Assembly: GCA_947561585.1 (NCBI GenBank)
Contig: CANNZV010002339.1
Span: 1 to 64,000 of the forward strand
Reading direction: 5' to 3'
From: Caprella mutica
Taxonomy: Eukaryota > Arthropoda > Malacostraca > Amphipoda > Caprellidae
DNA: 64,000 bases
Part shown: positions 47,723-58,739 of the stretch, in pieces
Numbering within the stretch: the stretch's first letter is position 1
Layout: each line of letters begins with the position of its first letter
Translations under genes and position numbers: made by a program
The notes under the pieces: generated by a model
What the model was told of the DNA's origin: nothing
Database searches by the model: none
Seen by the model: the letters and a program-made list of their open reading frames with translations, nothing else

Positions 47723-48529
47723 CTGTACAATGAGCACAGAATAGCTATAGCTTTATCATAGTGTTGTGTCGCTTGGTGTTTCCATTAGCGTCTAATGAAA
47801 GCCACGGAATGAGTTATGCTAACTAGCGCAAGATAATTCAGTCGTTAACTACTTTGGATTCCGCACACACAAACACATTTCATTCCGGCTGGAATAGCTT
47901 CTTCTCATTCATTTCTCTTCCACTGTCGCTCTATGAATAATTGGAGCGGAAATTCGATGCTCTATCTTGCAGTTAGTAGGTATTATATTTGAGAAGATGA
48001 TTTGATAAAAAGTTGTTTAAGTAAGTAGTTACGTATTATGCAACATCTTGAACATTAACTTTGTTTATTTTACGAAGAAATCTGAAAAACAACTCCATAA
48101 ATGCATATCTGAAGGACATCTTCATTGAATTCGTACTGAATGTACTCTGTAGATTCATTAGATCTTCTTTTATACCAATTCTTTACCTCCCAAATGATAT
48201 TATTGCTGTCCATTCAACAGAGTATAAATGGAGTCCTTCATCAAAATATTTACATGTTTTGAATTAACCTCTCTTTTGATGTACTCCTCTAAATTATTTC
48301 TGCCTGAAGTCACATTGGCATTGAGCATCCTGATGTTTACATATTTACAGAGTTAGCCACTAACTGATGATACCAATCACTCATGTATCATCATTATTCA
48401 CTTACGTATCATCAATGCACGTAATTGATGACAAAGTCATCACCTACTTTATAGCTAGTCATATCCTTAGCTATGGCACACACTCACTCATTTTGACAAA
48501 GATGTCTTACTAAACCTACTTCTACTACT

Positions 48530-48910
48530 AGCCACCTAATACATGAATCCAAGTAAAAATCCTACCTAATACCATTGTACTCCTAGTATAAGTCTACCTA
48601 GTACCTGATTCTTAGTATAAATCTACTTTACAGCTGACTCCTTGTTTAGTCTATACCTAATAACTGAAATTGTATGAGCCTACCTAATACCTGACTCCTA
48701 GTATTAGCCTACCTAATACCTGACTCATACTATAAGCCTACCTAATACCTGACTCCTAGTATATGCCTACCTAATACCTGACTCCTACTATAAGCCTACC
48801 TAATAACTGACCTTGTACACATAAGCTTATCTAATACCTGACTCCTACCATCAGATTATCTAATACTTCTCTCCTGGTATTGACCTACCTTGTATCGACC
48901 TAGCCAATAC
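48530..48910. repeat. 29-bp degenerate tandem repeat, about 12 copies
   Basis: GCCTACCTAATACCTGACTC + CTAGTATAA. The centre (48678-48810) is well conserved, with decay to both sides. Confidence 0.88.
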
Positions 48911-50449
48911 CTGTCAGAGTTATTTAGTACCTTCCTACCTACTTTGCTTACTCGAAATCAATAACTTGTTTCTGCGGAAGGGCATTATTTTTAAATATTC
49001 AAGGTGATAAATTATGGCAAATCTAATATTCGATAGAACACACCATAGTGGCAAAGTACATTGATAAACGATGTCATTGATATCTTCTCCTTGTTGACAT
49101 CGTCCCCATACAAATGCTTTACGCACGTGTATCCTTAATTAACGCCATCTGGTGCCAAATATATTATACTTCACTGGAAGTGGCACAGGACGCACGGTAA
49201 CTGGAATATCGTTTTTTCTCGTGAAGAGCTTTATTTTTAACTCTAATTGTATGGGCTTTGTTATCGGTAAAAGGACACTGCTATAAATAACAGAGAATAT
49301 TTATTGTGAATCTCAGTTTATGAAATAGAGTACTCACGGTATTTGGTTCTTGAGACTGTAGTGAATATCGATATGTTTCATTCAAGGGAACTAATAACAT
49401 GGATCTTTTATTGTAGGAACATGTAGCGTAGGCGATACTGAATGCATCCGTCTAACATTCTTATATACTAATGGACTGACCGGAAAAGAGTCCGATGAAT
49501 GAAATGAAGATGCATTTCCCAGATGCATTGTTGCAACATATTTAACTTGCAGTGTTTCTTAATCTTTAGTTAGTTTCTTCAGACGTTACCCACTTAAATA
49601 GTTTCAGTCCCCTTTAGTAAGTTTCTTAAGTAAGCATATAACATATTGTTAATTATACTATCAATACAATAAATTATAATAAATAATACTAAGTGCATGG
49701 CAATACTTCAATAAAATAAGGAATAAAAATAATGCAGGAAAGTAAGTAAAACTAAAATATAACTAAAATATAACTAAAATAATGCGATTTTTCCGTTATA
49801 TGATACGTGTATGTTGATAGATTTTATCAGAGAGACAGATGATAAATGGTATTTTGAACTATTTTGTAGGTAATTATAAATAAATTATAAATCTATAAGG
49901 TAAGTTAATACAATGCAGATGTGCATAATAACTAAGAACTAGCTACATGCAGTATAACTGCAGTATCATCACGAAGACACTAAATCGCACTGGTTATAAC
50001 ATAATGGTCTAATTTGAATGATTTAGTATGATTTTTCGAAAATCAAATGAATACAAAAGTCTATGTTTAAAACTTTTAAAGAATAATTTGATATAATGGA
50101 CTTGGATCTAATAATTTTCTATTCATGTGACTTTTTTTAGGTTTAAATTGGAAATTTTCAAGATAGAAAATTGTCAGCAATTTAGTTTATTTACAATAAT
50201 TGAAAGTCAAGGGTATTCTGTTTGTAAAAATATCCTCTTTTGGTTCTTAAAATATCTACATTGTTGCATAATTATTGGATTGGTCTGAAGTTGCACGCCA
50301 TTCGGACTTCTTTTTTAACTGATCCTGACACGGAATGTTAAGACGATAACTCAGCTATGTACCTTCTTGTCCTCCTCGGGGTATCGATCTCGCAGTTTAA
50401 CCCACTTGGGAAGATTAGTGTGGGAACAGAGATGATTGAGAGAAAATCC
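48911..50449. other. Intergenic AT-rich DNA
   Basis: Short AACTAAAATAT repeats near 49750-49785 only. Confidence 0.45.
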
Positions 50450-50640
50450 GCTTTATCTTCTATGGCCCCGTCATAAGTATCTTTTTGCTGGTCAGGCTCT
50501 GTATAATATAATTTATATCATATTTCCGGGTATATTTTGTAATTTTTTTAAATATATGTCCGACGATGAGAATGAATATTAATTGAGTGATAAAATATGA
50601 TAGAATATTAATTTAATAAATTATTCCAGAAATAAAGTTA

Positions 50641-51262
50641 CGGTTGGGCCCCTTCTTAATCATCAATTGCCCCACCATAACTTTCTATCTTTATCTTCTA
50701 TGGCCCCACCATAACTTTCTCTCTCAACTTTCTATCGCCCCACCATAACTTTCTCAATCTTCTATGGCCCCACCATAACTTTCTCAATCTTCTATGGCCC
50801 CACCATAACTTTTTCTTAATCTTCTATGGCCCCACCATAACTTTTCCTCTCAATTTTCTATCGCCCCACCATAACTTTCTCAATATTCTATGGCCCCACC
50901 ATAACTTTCTCAATCTTCTATTGCCCCACCATAACTTTATCCTAATCTTCTATGGGCCCACCATACCTTTCTCTCTCAACTTTCTATCGCCCCACCATAA
51001 CTTTATCAATCTTCTATGGCCCCACCATAACTTTCCCTCTCAATTTTCTATCGCCCCACCATAACTTTCTCAATATTCTATGGCCCCACCATAACTTTCT
51101 CAATCTTCTATTGCCCCACCATGACTTTATCTTAATCTTCTATGGGCCCACCATACCTTTCTCTCTCAACTTTCTATCGCCCCACCATAACTTTCTCTCT
51201 CAACCATCTATTGCTCCACCATAACTTTCTCTCTTAATCTTCTATGGCCCCACCCTAAGTTT
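50641..51262. repeat. Tandem array of the GGCCCCACCATAA hairpin arm, with a 190-bp higher-order unit
   Basis: About 20 units of about 31 bp, TCTATGGCCCCACCATAACT + TTCTCAATCT, with TATCGCCCC, TATTGCCCC and TATGGGCCC variants. A six-unit block repeats at 190 bp (CAATTTTCTA at 50851 and 51041; CTCTCTCAACTTTCTATCGC with CAAC at 50978 and 51168). The unit equals the right arm of a hairpin element found singly at about a dozen other places in the window; a lone copy lies just before, at 50450-50485. Confidence 0.93.
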
Positions 51263-51523
51263 CTCTCCGCGTATTCTGACTGGGCACACGAGTGATGTGT
51301 TAACTAATTCCAGTAAGAGTTTATCACTATGAAGTTCATATGTAGATATTGAACTAGATATATATAACGTTTCATGGTCATGGTTCATTACGGTTTTAAT
51401 CATGCTATATTGATCTCTGCTATACGAAGGCTATAGCCATTTCTGGCAATTTTCACTTTATAGAGCGAAATATATTGAAACAATTATCCTATATGTTACT
51501 GTGCTATCATTGATGTAGAGTGT

Positions 51524-51590
51524 TTTATGGTGGGGCCATAGAAGATTACTGTGGTGTGTCCTTTTTATTCTACGACGGTCCTACTAAAAA
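51524..51590. repeat. Dispersed GGGGCC hairpin element, well preserved
   Basis: TTTTATGGTGGGGCCATAGA + AGATTACTGTGGTG at the left; TTATTCTACGACGGTCCTACTA at the right gives a decayed inverted arm. About 280 bp right of the array. Confidence 0.7.
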
Positions 51591-51839
51591 ATTTCTTCTG
51601 GGTCGTTGATGATTAAAAGGAGTAAATAATTTTATTGTTCTTGTAATCGTATTTAGTTTTTATTAAACTAAGTATAAAGACCTGTTTACTGGACGATGAA
51701 GGGTTAAAATGAATATAGAATTAAATATAAATACATTTTATTTATTCAGTGGTAAAACATTTCATGCAGCCTTTTCAATGACTATAAAAATATTCATTTA
51801 AATATTTAATTCAAACAAATGGTGTTTGTATAACTGAGA

Positions 51840-52065
51840 TATTTGCGCTATAGCACGCATGAAACTTGTCACTATAGGTATAGCAAGGTTATAATAGTTA
51901 CTATAACATTGCTATATCACTATAGTGGTTATAGTTACTATACTATAGCACGCATAAGACTTGTTGATCACTATAGGTATAGCACTCTGTGGTAATATTG
52001 ACTATACTATTGCAAGTCCTTAGGTATATCACTATAGTGGCTATAGTTACTATACCATTTCCATA
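51840..52065. repeat. CTATAG/TATAGTTACTATA semi-palindromic repeat
   Basis: Three diverged copies of ACTATAGTGGTTATAGTTACTATA with CTATAGCACGCAT(A/G)A(G/A)ACTTGT; most of it can fold on itself. Confidence 0.65.
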
Positions 52066-52515
52066 TTTCACTTTCAGTTATAGTATAGTGTACCGTTATT
52101 CAACATTTGGAATATATTCTGACTTTTCCATAAGTCGTAGGGTACTTTTTATCATTGAATATCGCATATATTTTTTATAGCATTGTAAAGAAAAACCTAA
52201 TCCATTAATTTATAAAATGGTTCCAGTTTCATCTTACTACCAATTTGATGGTCCAGCAGACATGAAGACCTGAAATGTGACCAACACTTTCGAAACAGCC
52301 TATATAAATAATTATATATAATATACTTATAATACGTGGGGTATATTCCATCTAATATTTATTTTGTTTAAATATGCGGTGGTATTATTTGATCATATTT
52401 ACTAGGGTTTATATAATATTAACAAATATGCGATATATATATTTATATATAATATACACATTATATATACTCTTATTGGAACTAATATAAGCTTTATATT
52501 CAATAATCGATTCTA

Positions 52516-53140
52516 AAGAGTATCTGACCACGTGTGTCTAGTTATACCATTCTTCACAAAAGAGTACCTGATCAGTGTCTAGTTATACCATTCTTCACAA
52601 AAGAGTACCTGATCAGTGTCTAGTTATACCATTCTTCACAAAAGAGTACCTGATCAGTGTCTAGTTATACCATTCTTCACAAAATAGTACCTGATCAGTG
52701 TCTAGTTATACCATTCTTCACAAAAGAGTACCTGATCAGTGTCTAGTTATACCATTGTTTCCAAAAGAGTACTTGATCAGTGTCTAGTTATACCATTCTT
52801 CGCAAAAGAGTACCTGATCAGTGTCTAGTTATACCTTTGTTTCCAAAAGAGTACCTGATCAGTGTCTAGTTATACCATTGTTTCCAAAAGAGTACCTGAT
52901 CAGTGTCTAGTTATACCATTCTTCGCAAAAGAGTACCTGATCAGTGTCTAGTTATACCTTTGTTTCCAAAAGAGTACCTGATCAGTGTCTAGTTATACCA
53001 TTGTTTCCAAAAGAGTACCTGATCAGTGTCTAGTTATACCATTCTTCACAAAAGAGTACCTGATCAGTGTCTAGTTATACCATTCTTCACAAAAGAGTAC
53101 CTGATCAGTGTCTAGTTATACTTTTGTTTCCAAAAGTATA
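52516..53140. repeat. 41-bp minisatellite, about 15 copies, with trimeric higher-order repeat
   Basis: AAAAGAGTACCTGATCAGTG + TCTAGTTATACCATTCTTCAC, exactly 41 bp. Two end variants occur: CTTCACA/CTTCGCA and TGTTTCC. The trimer CTTCGCA - (TTTG)TTTCC - TGTTTCC repeats twice at 123 bp (about 52800-53045). Confidence 0.96.
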
Positions 53141-53433
53141 TGCCCTATATTAAATAGAATGAAATGTTCGATAAATTCTCCCGTACATTTTACGTTTTAA
53201 TATACATATTATTATTGGATGGCTCAAATAAAATGGACGGTAAAGATAATCATAATCATTATTATACTCCCCATATCACTCTCAACATATTTGTCATTTT
53301 AATCTTGTTAATCATTAGTGGAGCTCAAATAAATGTTTTATAATCCCTATATAACTATACTGTATATACAGGCAATGTGTACTATATTACTCTACATGTG
53401 AACCCATTTATAAACTGTATTTTCACTTTATGG

Positions 53434-53500
53434 GATAAATTCTAAGTTATCGGACGGTTCCACATTTTCTACCACACACAAAAAAGATCATAATAATTAG
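53434..53500. mobile_element. Solo arm of foldback family F
   Basis: TAAGTTATCGGACGGTTCCA + CATTTTCTACCACACACAAAAAAG matches the left arm of 39429-39627. The centre and right arm are absent. Confidence 0.6.
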
Positions 53501-53535
53501 AATAAGAGTTGAAAAATAATCATAACAGAAAAGTC

Positions 53536-53745
53536 TTCACTGTACATACAGTATAAGCCTACACTGTACATACAGTATAAGCCTTCATCACTGTACATAC
53601 AGTATGAGCTTCACTGTACAGTGCACACTGTACATACAGTATGAGCTTCACTGTACAGTGCACACTGTACATACAGTATGAGCTTCACTGTACAGTGCAC
53701 ACTGTACATACAGTATGAGCTTTCTCTGGATAATCTTTCTCTGTA
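53536..53745. repeat. 37-bp tandem repeat of short palindromes
   Basis: CTGTACATACAGTATGAGCT + TCACTGTACAGTGCACA, with unit starts at 53591, 53628, 53665 and 53702. It contains ACTGTACAGT and TGTACA, so each unit can form a small cruciform. Degenerate copies precede it from 53536. Confidence 0.9.
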
Positions 53746-53819
53746 CATACAGTTATCACGGTAAAGAATAGTTTCAGCTCCAAGGCATTTTATTCGAGTA
53801 GGTACAAGTTTCATTTAAA

Positions 53820-56800
53820 ACTGTTTCTTATCTACCAAAAACGAAACTTCCACAAGTTTCAAAATTTATTGTATGTGTTTCTCTTCCAAAGAAAGAAGAA
53901 TAATCCCATCCAACTTCTGCAAACTTTTCTCTATTTGGTATTACATTTTTGCTGAATAAATAATCGCTAAAACTGTGATATTTAATTATTTACAATTGTG
54001 TTGAAGCTGCTTGCCCGATAATTCAAACTGGCAATCTCCAATATGGGATAACGAACGAGAAAACTATTAAGCTTTAAATTAAATATCTAACAAGTATCTA
54101 AGCTAAAATAAAACATTGTTATGATCCGTGTTTTCCGAGGCTTAAAAGCCCATAATCCAATATTTGCTTTTTGTTGGTAGCTAGGCATTATTTGGCAGAT
54201 TAAAATAACACCAACAATCAGAAGAATTGATGATGTAAGCCCCAGTGAATTTAACAAATGTTATTTAAATACGAGAGAGTAATGTTTACGAGGTTTTATT
54301 TACTTTTATATTATACTAACCTGTTGTTTAGGTACTTAGTGAATTAATTAAATGTATAATTAGTTTGATTATCCCATATGTTCATCATTTATAAATATAT
54401 TAATTTTTTTTTTTTTGCAAAAAAATAATTAAGTTTTTTTTATGATAAAAATTTTGAATAAAGCATTAATAAGAAAAAGTAAACAGTTGTGTATTTATAG
54501 AAGTATATTGTATAAATTAAATTTTTGAAAAATTGAAACTTTCCCTCAGGTATAGAAGATTAAGTGAAATCCCATTTTAATCTTCTAAGGCCCCACTACC
54601 AATTCTGTCGAGTTTAAATATATAAGTTCTCTATTTAATTCATTTATTTCATTAGAGCAAACAGGTAAAGTAATTAGTAAATTACTGTGTCCCCTGATAA
54701 TAATCAAAGAGTAACAACAGTAAACACTAAAACAAACATGGAGTAAAATAATTAACGGATAAGTTGCACCTGAAATTTTATGGGTTGAATACTATAAATA
54801 ACAACAAAAGTAAATAAATTGATTAATTATTTTGATTAGATGAATTATTTTTCATTTTTGGTTGATGAATATCTTATTGAGGACTCGGTTTCACAAAAAA
54901 GATGAATTCGAATGTAGTCTAGTTTTGGTGCGCAACTTCAATGGTCTTTTCTGGCCGTATTGTCGATCTTTTAATCGGTTGAGCTGACGCTAATCCTCGG
55001 ATCAAATTTTCGTATCTGCCTGACGGACATCCCTTTCCACTGCATAATTTCCAAGGGTACTCTTCGTTTGCATTAGAGTCATATTAGCGATAGTTTGTTC
55101 TATTGTACTGCCACAATAAACTAGGGCACATCACGCTGAGAAACACGCATCGATCGGGCTACCTAAATGGAAACTTATAAACTGTGAAATCGTACCGTAA
55201 GTTTCTTTTGAAAATTGTAGCATTCGTAGATAATGGTAGGATTGAGATATCTAAAAATTAACAATATTCAATGGCACCATCATAACTTGTTACCTAGGTT
55301 GACGCATTCGTTCACGCAGGTTGTCGAGGGCAAACTCCTTTGGTTCACGCTTCACCGGTTCAAATGAAAGAAAACCACACCACTTCATCTCTAATGAATT
55401 AGGTATTTGCTTTCTGCAGCTCTGAGTGGATCTGCGTGCTTAATAATATTAATCGCTATTGATCGCAGCGATTCAGGCATGTGCATTTTATTCTATTTTT
55501 GTATTCACTGAAGAGCATAGGAATGTGTTGATACGAGACTGTATATAGTATTAATGAGTCAATAACACGCTTTTAATTATGCTGAAATAGTTTGCAGATT
55601 ATGGTTTCAACATTCCTGTAACCTCCTTCATCTTCTGTCATATTAAAATACTTAATGGAACGGAATAATTCCTGATGTCCAATTCAGATATAAGATCTAG
55701 AACAACCTTGCTGCAGATATCGGATGTCACTGCAGAGACACACGTCTAGGTTTTGTGTTGCTCTCGTCTCTAAAGAACAATGACATGACCAAAACATCAG
55801 GAACAATGGCAAACATATTCTCGAGTATTTTGCTGATAGGCAAAACATTTTACCAATCTGTTTATCAGTACTTTGTGTAGGCTAAGCATTTTACCAATCC
55901 ATGCACCGTAGTTACTATAGCGCACTTTTCAGCGCTTTTCTCCGATATCTATTGTTACTCCAGGGCTCATTTATTTCGCCTTTAGCATCCCCTATGCTAT
56001 TGTGGAACACTTTCAAAATTGCATAATCAGAAAGAATGTTCTCATTGTGGCTTTCGAAAAAGAGATGCGTAAGCCGTATTCGAATCCCCTGAGCCCCATA
56101 ATGCCTAGTCTATATTATAAACTCAGTACCGAATAAACATTGAATAAAGCAGCTGAAAAGGGCCCCTCCATTTGCACCAGTCTCTACTGATACGTTAACA
56201 TGTTCGCAAATGCTTTATGGACGGTTTCGCCTTAATTACTTTTACACCGATAACATGATACACTGATATGATGTTAAATAATGACCTTGTTAGTGTGATT
56301 TAATAGTCATTGTCCCGATTCCTATTTAGGATTGGTCATGGTTCAAATCGAGGTAAAAGCCCTTTAATGAACATTATACCTGCTGATACAAACATTGAAC
56401 CTATCAGTAAAGTGTGTTCATGTCGTATTTTGTCAGGCATCGATTGTAGTTCGGAATAATTGGGTATTTAGCTTTGTTTACCCAATGGCCATATTCATGA
56501 TACCGGTTTGCAGGATAAATGAATGTTCCTTGCTGTATTTCAGGAATTTCAACCACTGATAATGTTATTACCAACGTCCGTTTTTTTCGTATTTATTGTC
56601 CAGTAAATTAAATCAATAGTTGAAGAGTTAATTCTGATGATATTCCTGTAGTTGTGAGATATTAGGTACCTAACTAGTTTTTCAAGTACCGATTTATTAT
56701 TAATTTTCTCTGTGTATACCGATTAAAAAACTTTAAAAGCTTATTTAATCCGTTAAGGAAATGTAACTCTGTATTCTTTTTGAGATTTAGGAGTTTTGTT

Positions 56801-57395
56801 GTTCACTTAAGAGTTTGAGAGATTGTGATATCCCCTGTGAATATGCATTTAATTGTCTTTTCCAAGTCTTTGTTTTGCTCAAAGTTCGAGAAACTTCGAG
56901 ACAGTTCGAAGGAGTTAAAGAACATGTATATATATTTGAAAACTTATGAGATGGATTAAAGTGTGAAATGTAATAGTGTTCGTATCTGCAGAATAGTGAG
57001 GAACTATTCAATCCAAAGTCCAACTCAATCGCATTTTTCGATTCGACCAAAATGGCTCATAATTTACTTATTTGAGGGAACAATTCTTCCTATTTTAGCC
57101 CATATTTAATTATTAATGATAAGTATGATCAAGAAAAAGAGTTTCTTCTCACTCTGTGCATCAGCTAAATGATTCTAACATTTCTTTACTCCCTTTCTAT
57201 CTTGAAGTATCATGCTTTTCAACTGTAAAAATGAGATTGGACAATGCACGCAATTGTTTTTCTTCTCATTCACGAGCTTGTGCAACTGCTTTCGCCCCTT
57301 GTTCTCCAACTCCTTTTTTAGTCAGCTCATTTTTCGGACAAGAGTTCATCGCATCATCGCAAGGCAATCCAAATATGTAGTCGCAAGAGTAAATC
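53820..57395. other. Intergenic DNA with two hairpin-family copies
   Basis: Copies of the GGGGCC hairpin lie at 54550-54605 (TATAGAAGATTAAGTGAAAT then TTTTAATCTTCTAAGGCCCC) and, very decayed, at 55235-55295. No gene was identified. The minus frame 56787-57050 (87 codons) has no distinguishing features. Confidence 0.45.
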
Positions 57396-57460
57396 ATAAT
57401 AAACTTCTCTGGTGTCCATGAATACAAAGATTTTTGTTCATGAATGTCATCAAACATCTC

Positions 57461-57598
57461 CTATGAAGCTGAAAAGGACGGTGCTTGATTAAGCCGACAC
57501 CGATTTCTCTTCGAGACTCTCGGCAATTCCCCGATTTTTGGTCCGTGAGAACAACGTCTCTGTCGCCTGCGTTGCTGGATTCGTGTATCTGCCGCCAT
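57461..57598 (-). CDS. Small Arg-rich ORF with strong Kozak start (tentative)
   Basis: A 45-codon minus-strand frame starting ATGGCGGCAGATACACGA. The initiator has G at -3 and G at +4, matching animal start contexts. It begins MAADTRIQQRRRQRR and ends at TAG (57461-57463). It lies in the only GC-richer, CpG-containing island of the right-hand half, just downstream (on this strand) of a CTCF-like site, which would suit a promoter-proximal first exon. A possible splice donor (ATCG/GTGTCG) could cut it short. A 92-codon frame (57394-57672) overlaps in another phase. No family is recognised; it may be non-coding. Confidence 0.18.
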   Translation of the reverse strand: MAADTRIQQRRRQRRCSHGPKIGELPRVSKRNRCRLNQAPSFSAS

Positions 57599-57626
57599 GG
57601 CGTAAAGTGGATAGTGCGATTTACGG

Positions 57627-57640
57627 CCGCTAGGGGGCGC
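57627..57640 (+). promoter_or_regulatory. CTCF-like motif
   Basis: CCGCTAGGGGGCGC within GGCCGCTAGGGGGCGCTTGC differs at one position from the common animal CTCF core CCACTAGGGGGCGC. The surrounding AT-rich DNA makes a chance match unlikely but not impossible. CTCF is an architectural zinc-finger protein known from bilaterians. Confidence 0.45.
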
Positions 57641-57807
57641 TTGCTCTCGCTAATGGATTGAATTATGATCACGACACGAGAGCACTTGAGTTATTGCTAG
57701 ATTTACAATGAAGCTACATTACGTCCATGAACTATGCAGACACTGATATTAAACTCAGGATGTTATATCGTGCATATAAGGGATATATATGTTTGTAGTA
57801 ATACTAA

Positions 57808-58014
57808 AGGGCCGTACACACGTCGGGTTTTTTAACTCTTTCCACCAGACTTTTTGCTAAGCTCCTCCTACTTTTTCCACGAGAATATAAGAAAAAGGAA
57901 CTAAAATAAATAATTTTTATACAGTTTTTTCTTATATTCTCGTGGAAAAAGTAGGAGGAGCTTAGCAGAAAGTCTGGTGTAAAGACTAAAAAAACCCTAC
58001 GTGTGTACGGCCCT
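57808..58014. mobile_element. Foldback MITE family G (Harbinger-like), TAA TSD, no palindromic core
   Basis: 207 bp, AGGGCCGTACACACG ... CGTGTGTACGGCCCT, flanked by TAA at 57805-57807 and 58015-58017. The arms pair over about 95 bp (CTAAGCTCCTCCTACTTTTT, CACGAGAATATAAGAAAAA and their complements). A GGGCC start with a 3-bp TWA target fits PIF/Harbinger. A relative with an inserted palindromic core is at 60633-60915. Confidence 0.9.
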
Positions 58015-58057
58015 TAAAACGTATAGAGTAAAATAAAAAACGAAGAATAAAGTGAGT

Positions 58058-58090
58058 GAATCTTCTATGACCCCACCATACCTTCAAGTC
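58058..58090. repeat. Hairpin-family arm adjacent to the Harbinger-like element
   Basis: GAATCTTCTATGACCCCACC + ATACCTT, a single arm. Confidence 0.65.
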
Positions 58091-58660
58091 TGGGTTGTAG
58101 TGTGATGAATATGCAGCTAATCAGAGGGGATTCTAAAGTTCGTGAACTTCCTCAGCTTAGTTTAGACAAGGTACGTGGATAATAATCAATTAATATGAAA
58201 CGATTAATGAAAGAACTTCTGTAATTACCAACCTGATGTTCTTCGGTCTTTGCGAGTCTTTTTAATTAATAAATGCAAGCGTTGTGCACAATGCATCGTG
58301 ATGCCAATTATCTAATTAGAGATCTAATTTACGTTTTATTTATTTCGAAATGAGATTAGAGCTTGCAGCATCGTTCGTTCCATTGCTCTATATGAAGTTT
58401 TCATCGGATATTTTTTCTGTTCGAAATCAATAGCAGCAGGGGAAACAGTTCGTAATAGTCGGAATATAAACATTAGTGATCGATTCCAAATTCATATAGG
58501 ATAGCTATCTCGATAGTTATATAAAAAATATAGAATTAAAGCCTCAATATCACTATAGTTCTATTTCAAATTGAAAAATTAATGTTTTTCTAGTATTCAT
58601 AAATTTGAAGATAGAGTATCGGCAACAGAAATTTGAAAAAAAAATCGCAAACCAGAATGA

Positions 58661-58730
58661 CAATTATGGTGGGGCCATCGAAAATTAAGGGGAACCTACT
58701 TATTCTTATGCAATTCCACCATTACTAGAA
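58661..58730. repeat. Dispersed GGGGCC hairpin element
   Basis: CAATTATGGTGGGGCCATCG + AAAATTAAGGGG at the left; TTATTCTTATGCAATTCCACCATTA at the right. Both arms are recognisable. Confidence 0.75.
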
Positions 58731-58739
58731 CTTTGATTT

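Noticed and set aside
46919..47744. Three overlapping ORFs of 242-263 codons
   Set aside because: All three plus frames of the 31-bp repeat are open and encode the same shifting peptide, a hallmark of a minisatellite.
56068..56095. tRNA T-arm-like GTATTCGAATCCC
   Set aside because: No matching acceptor, D or anticodon arms nearby.
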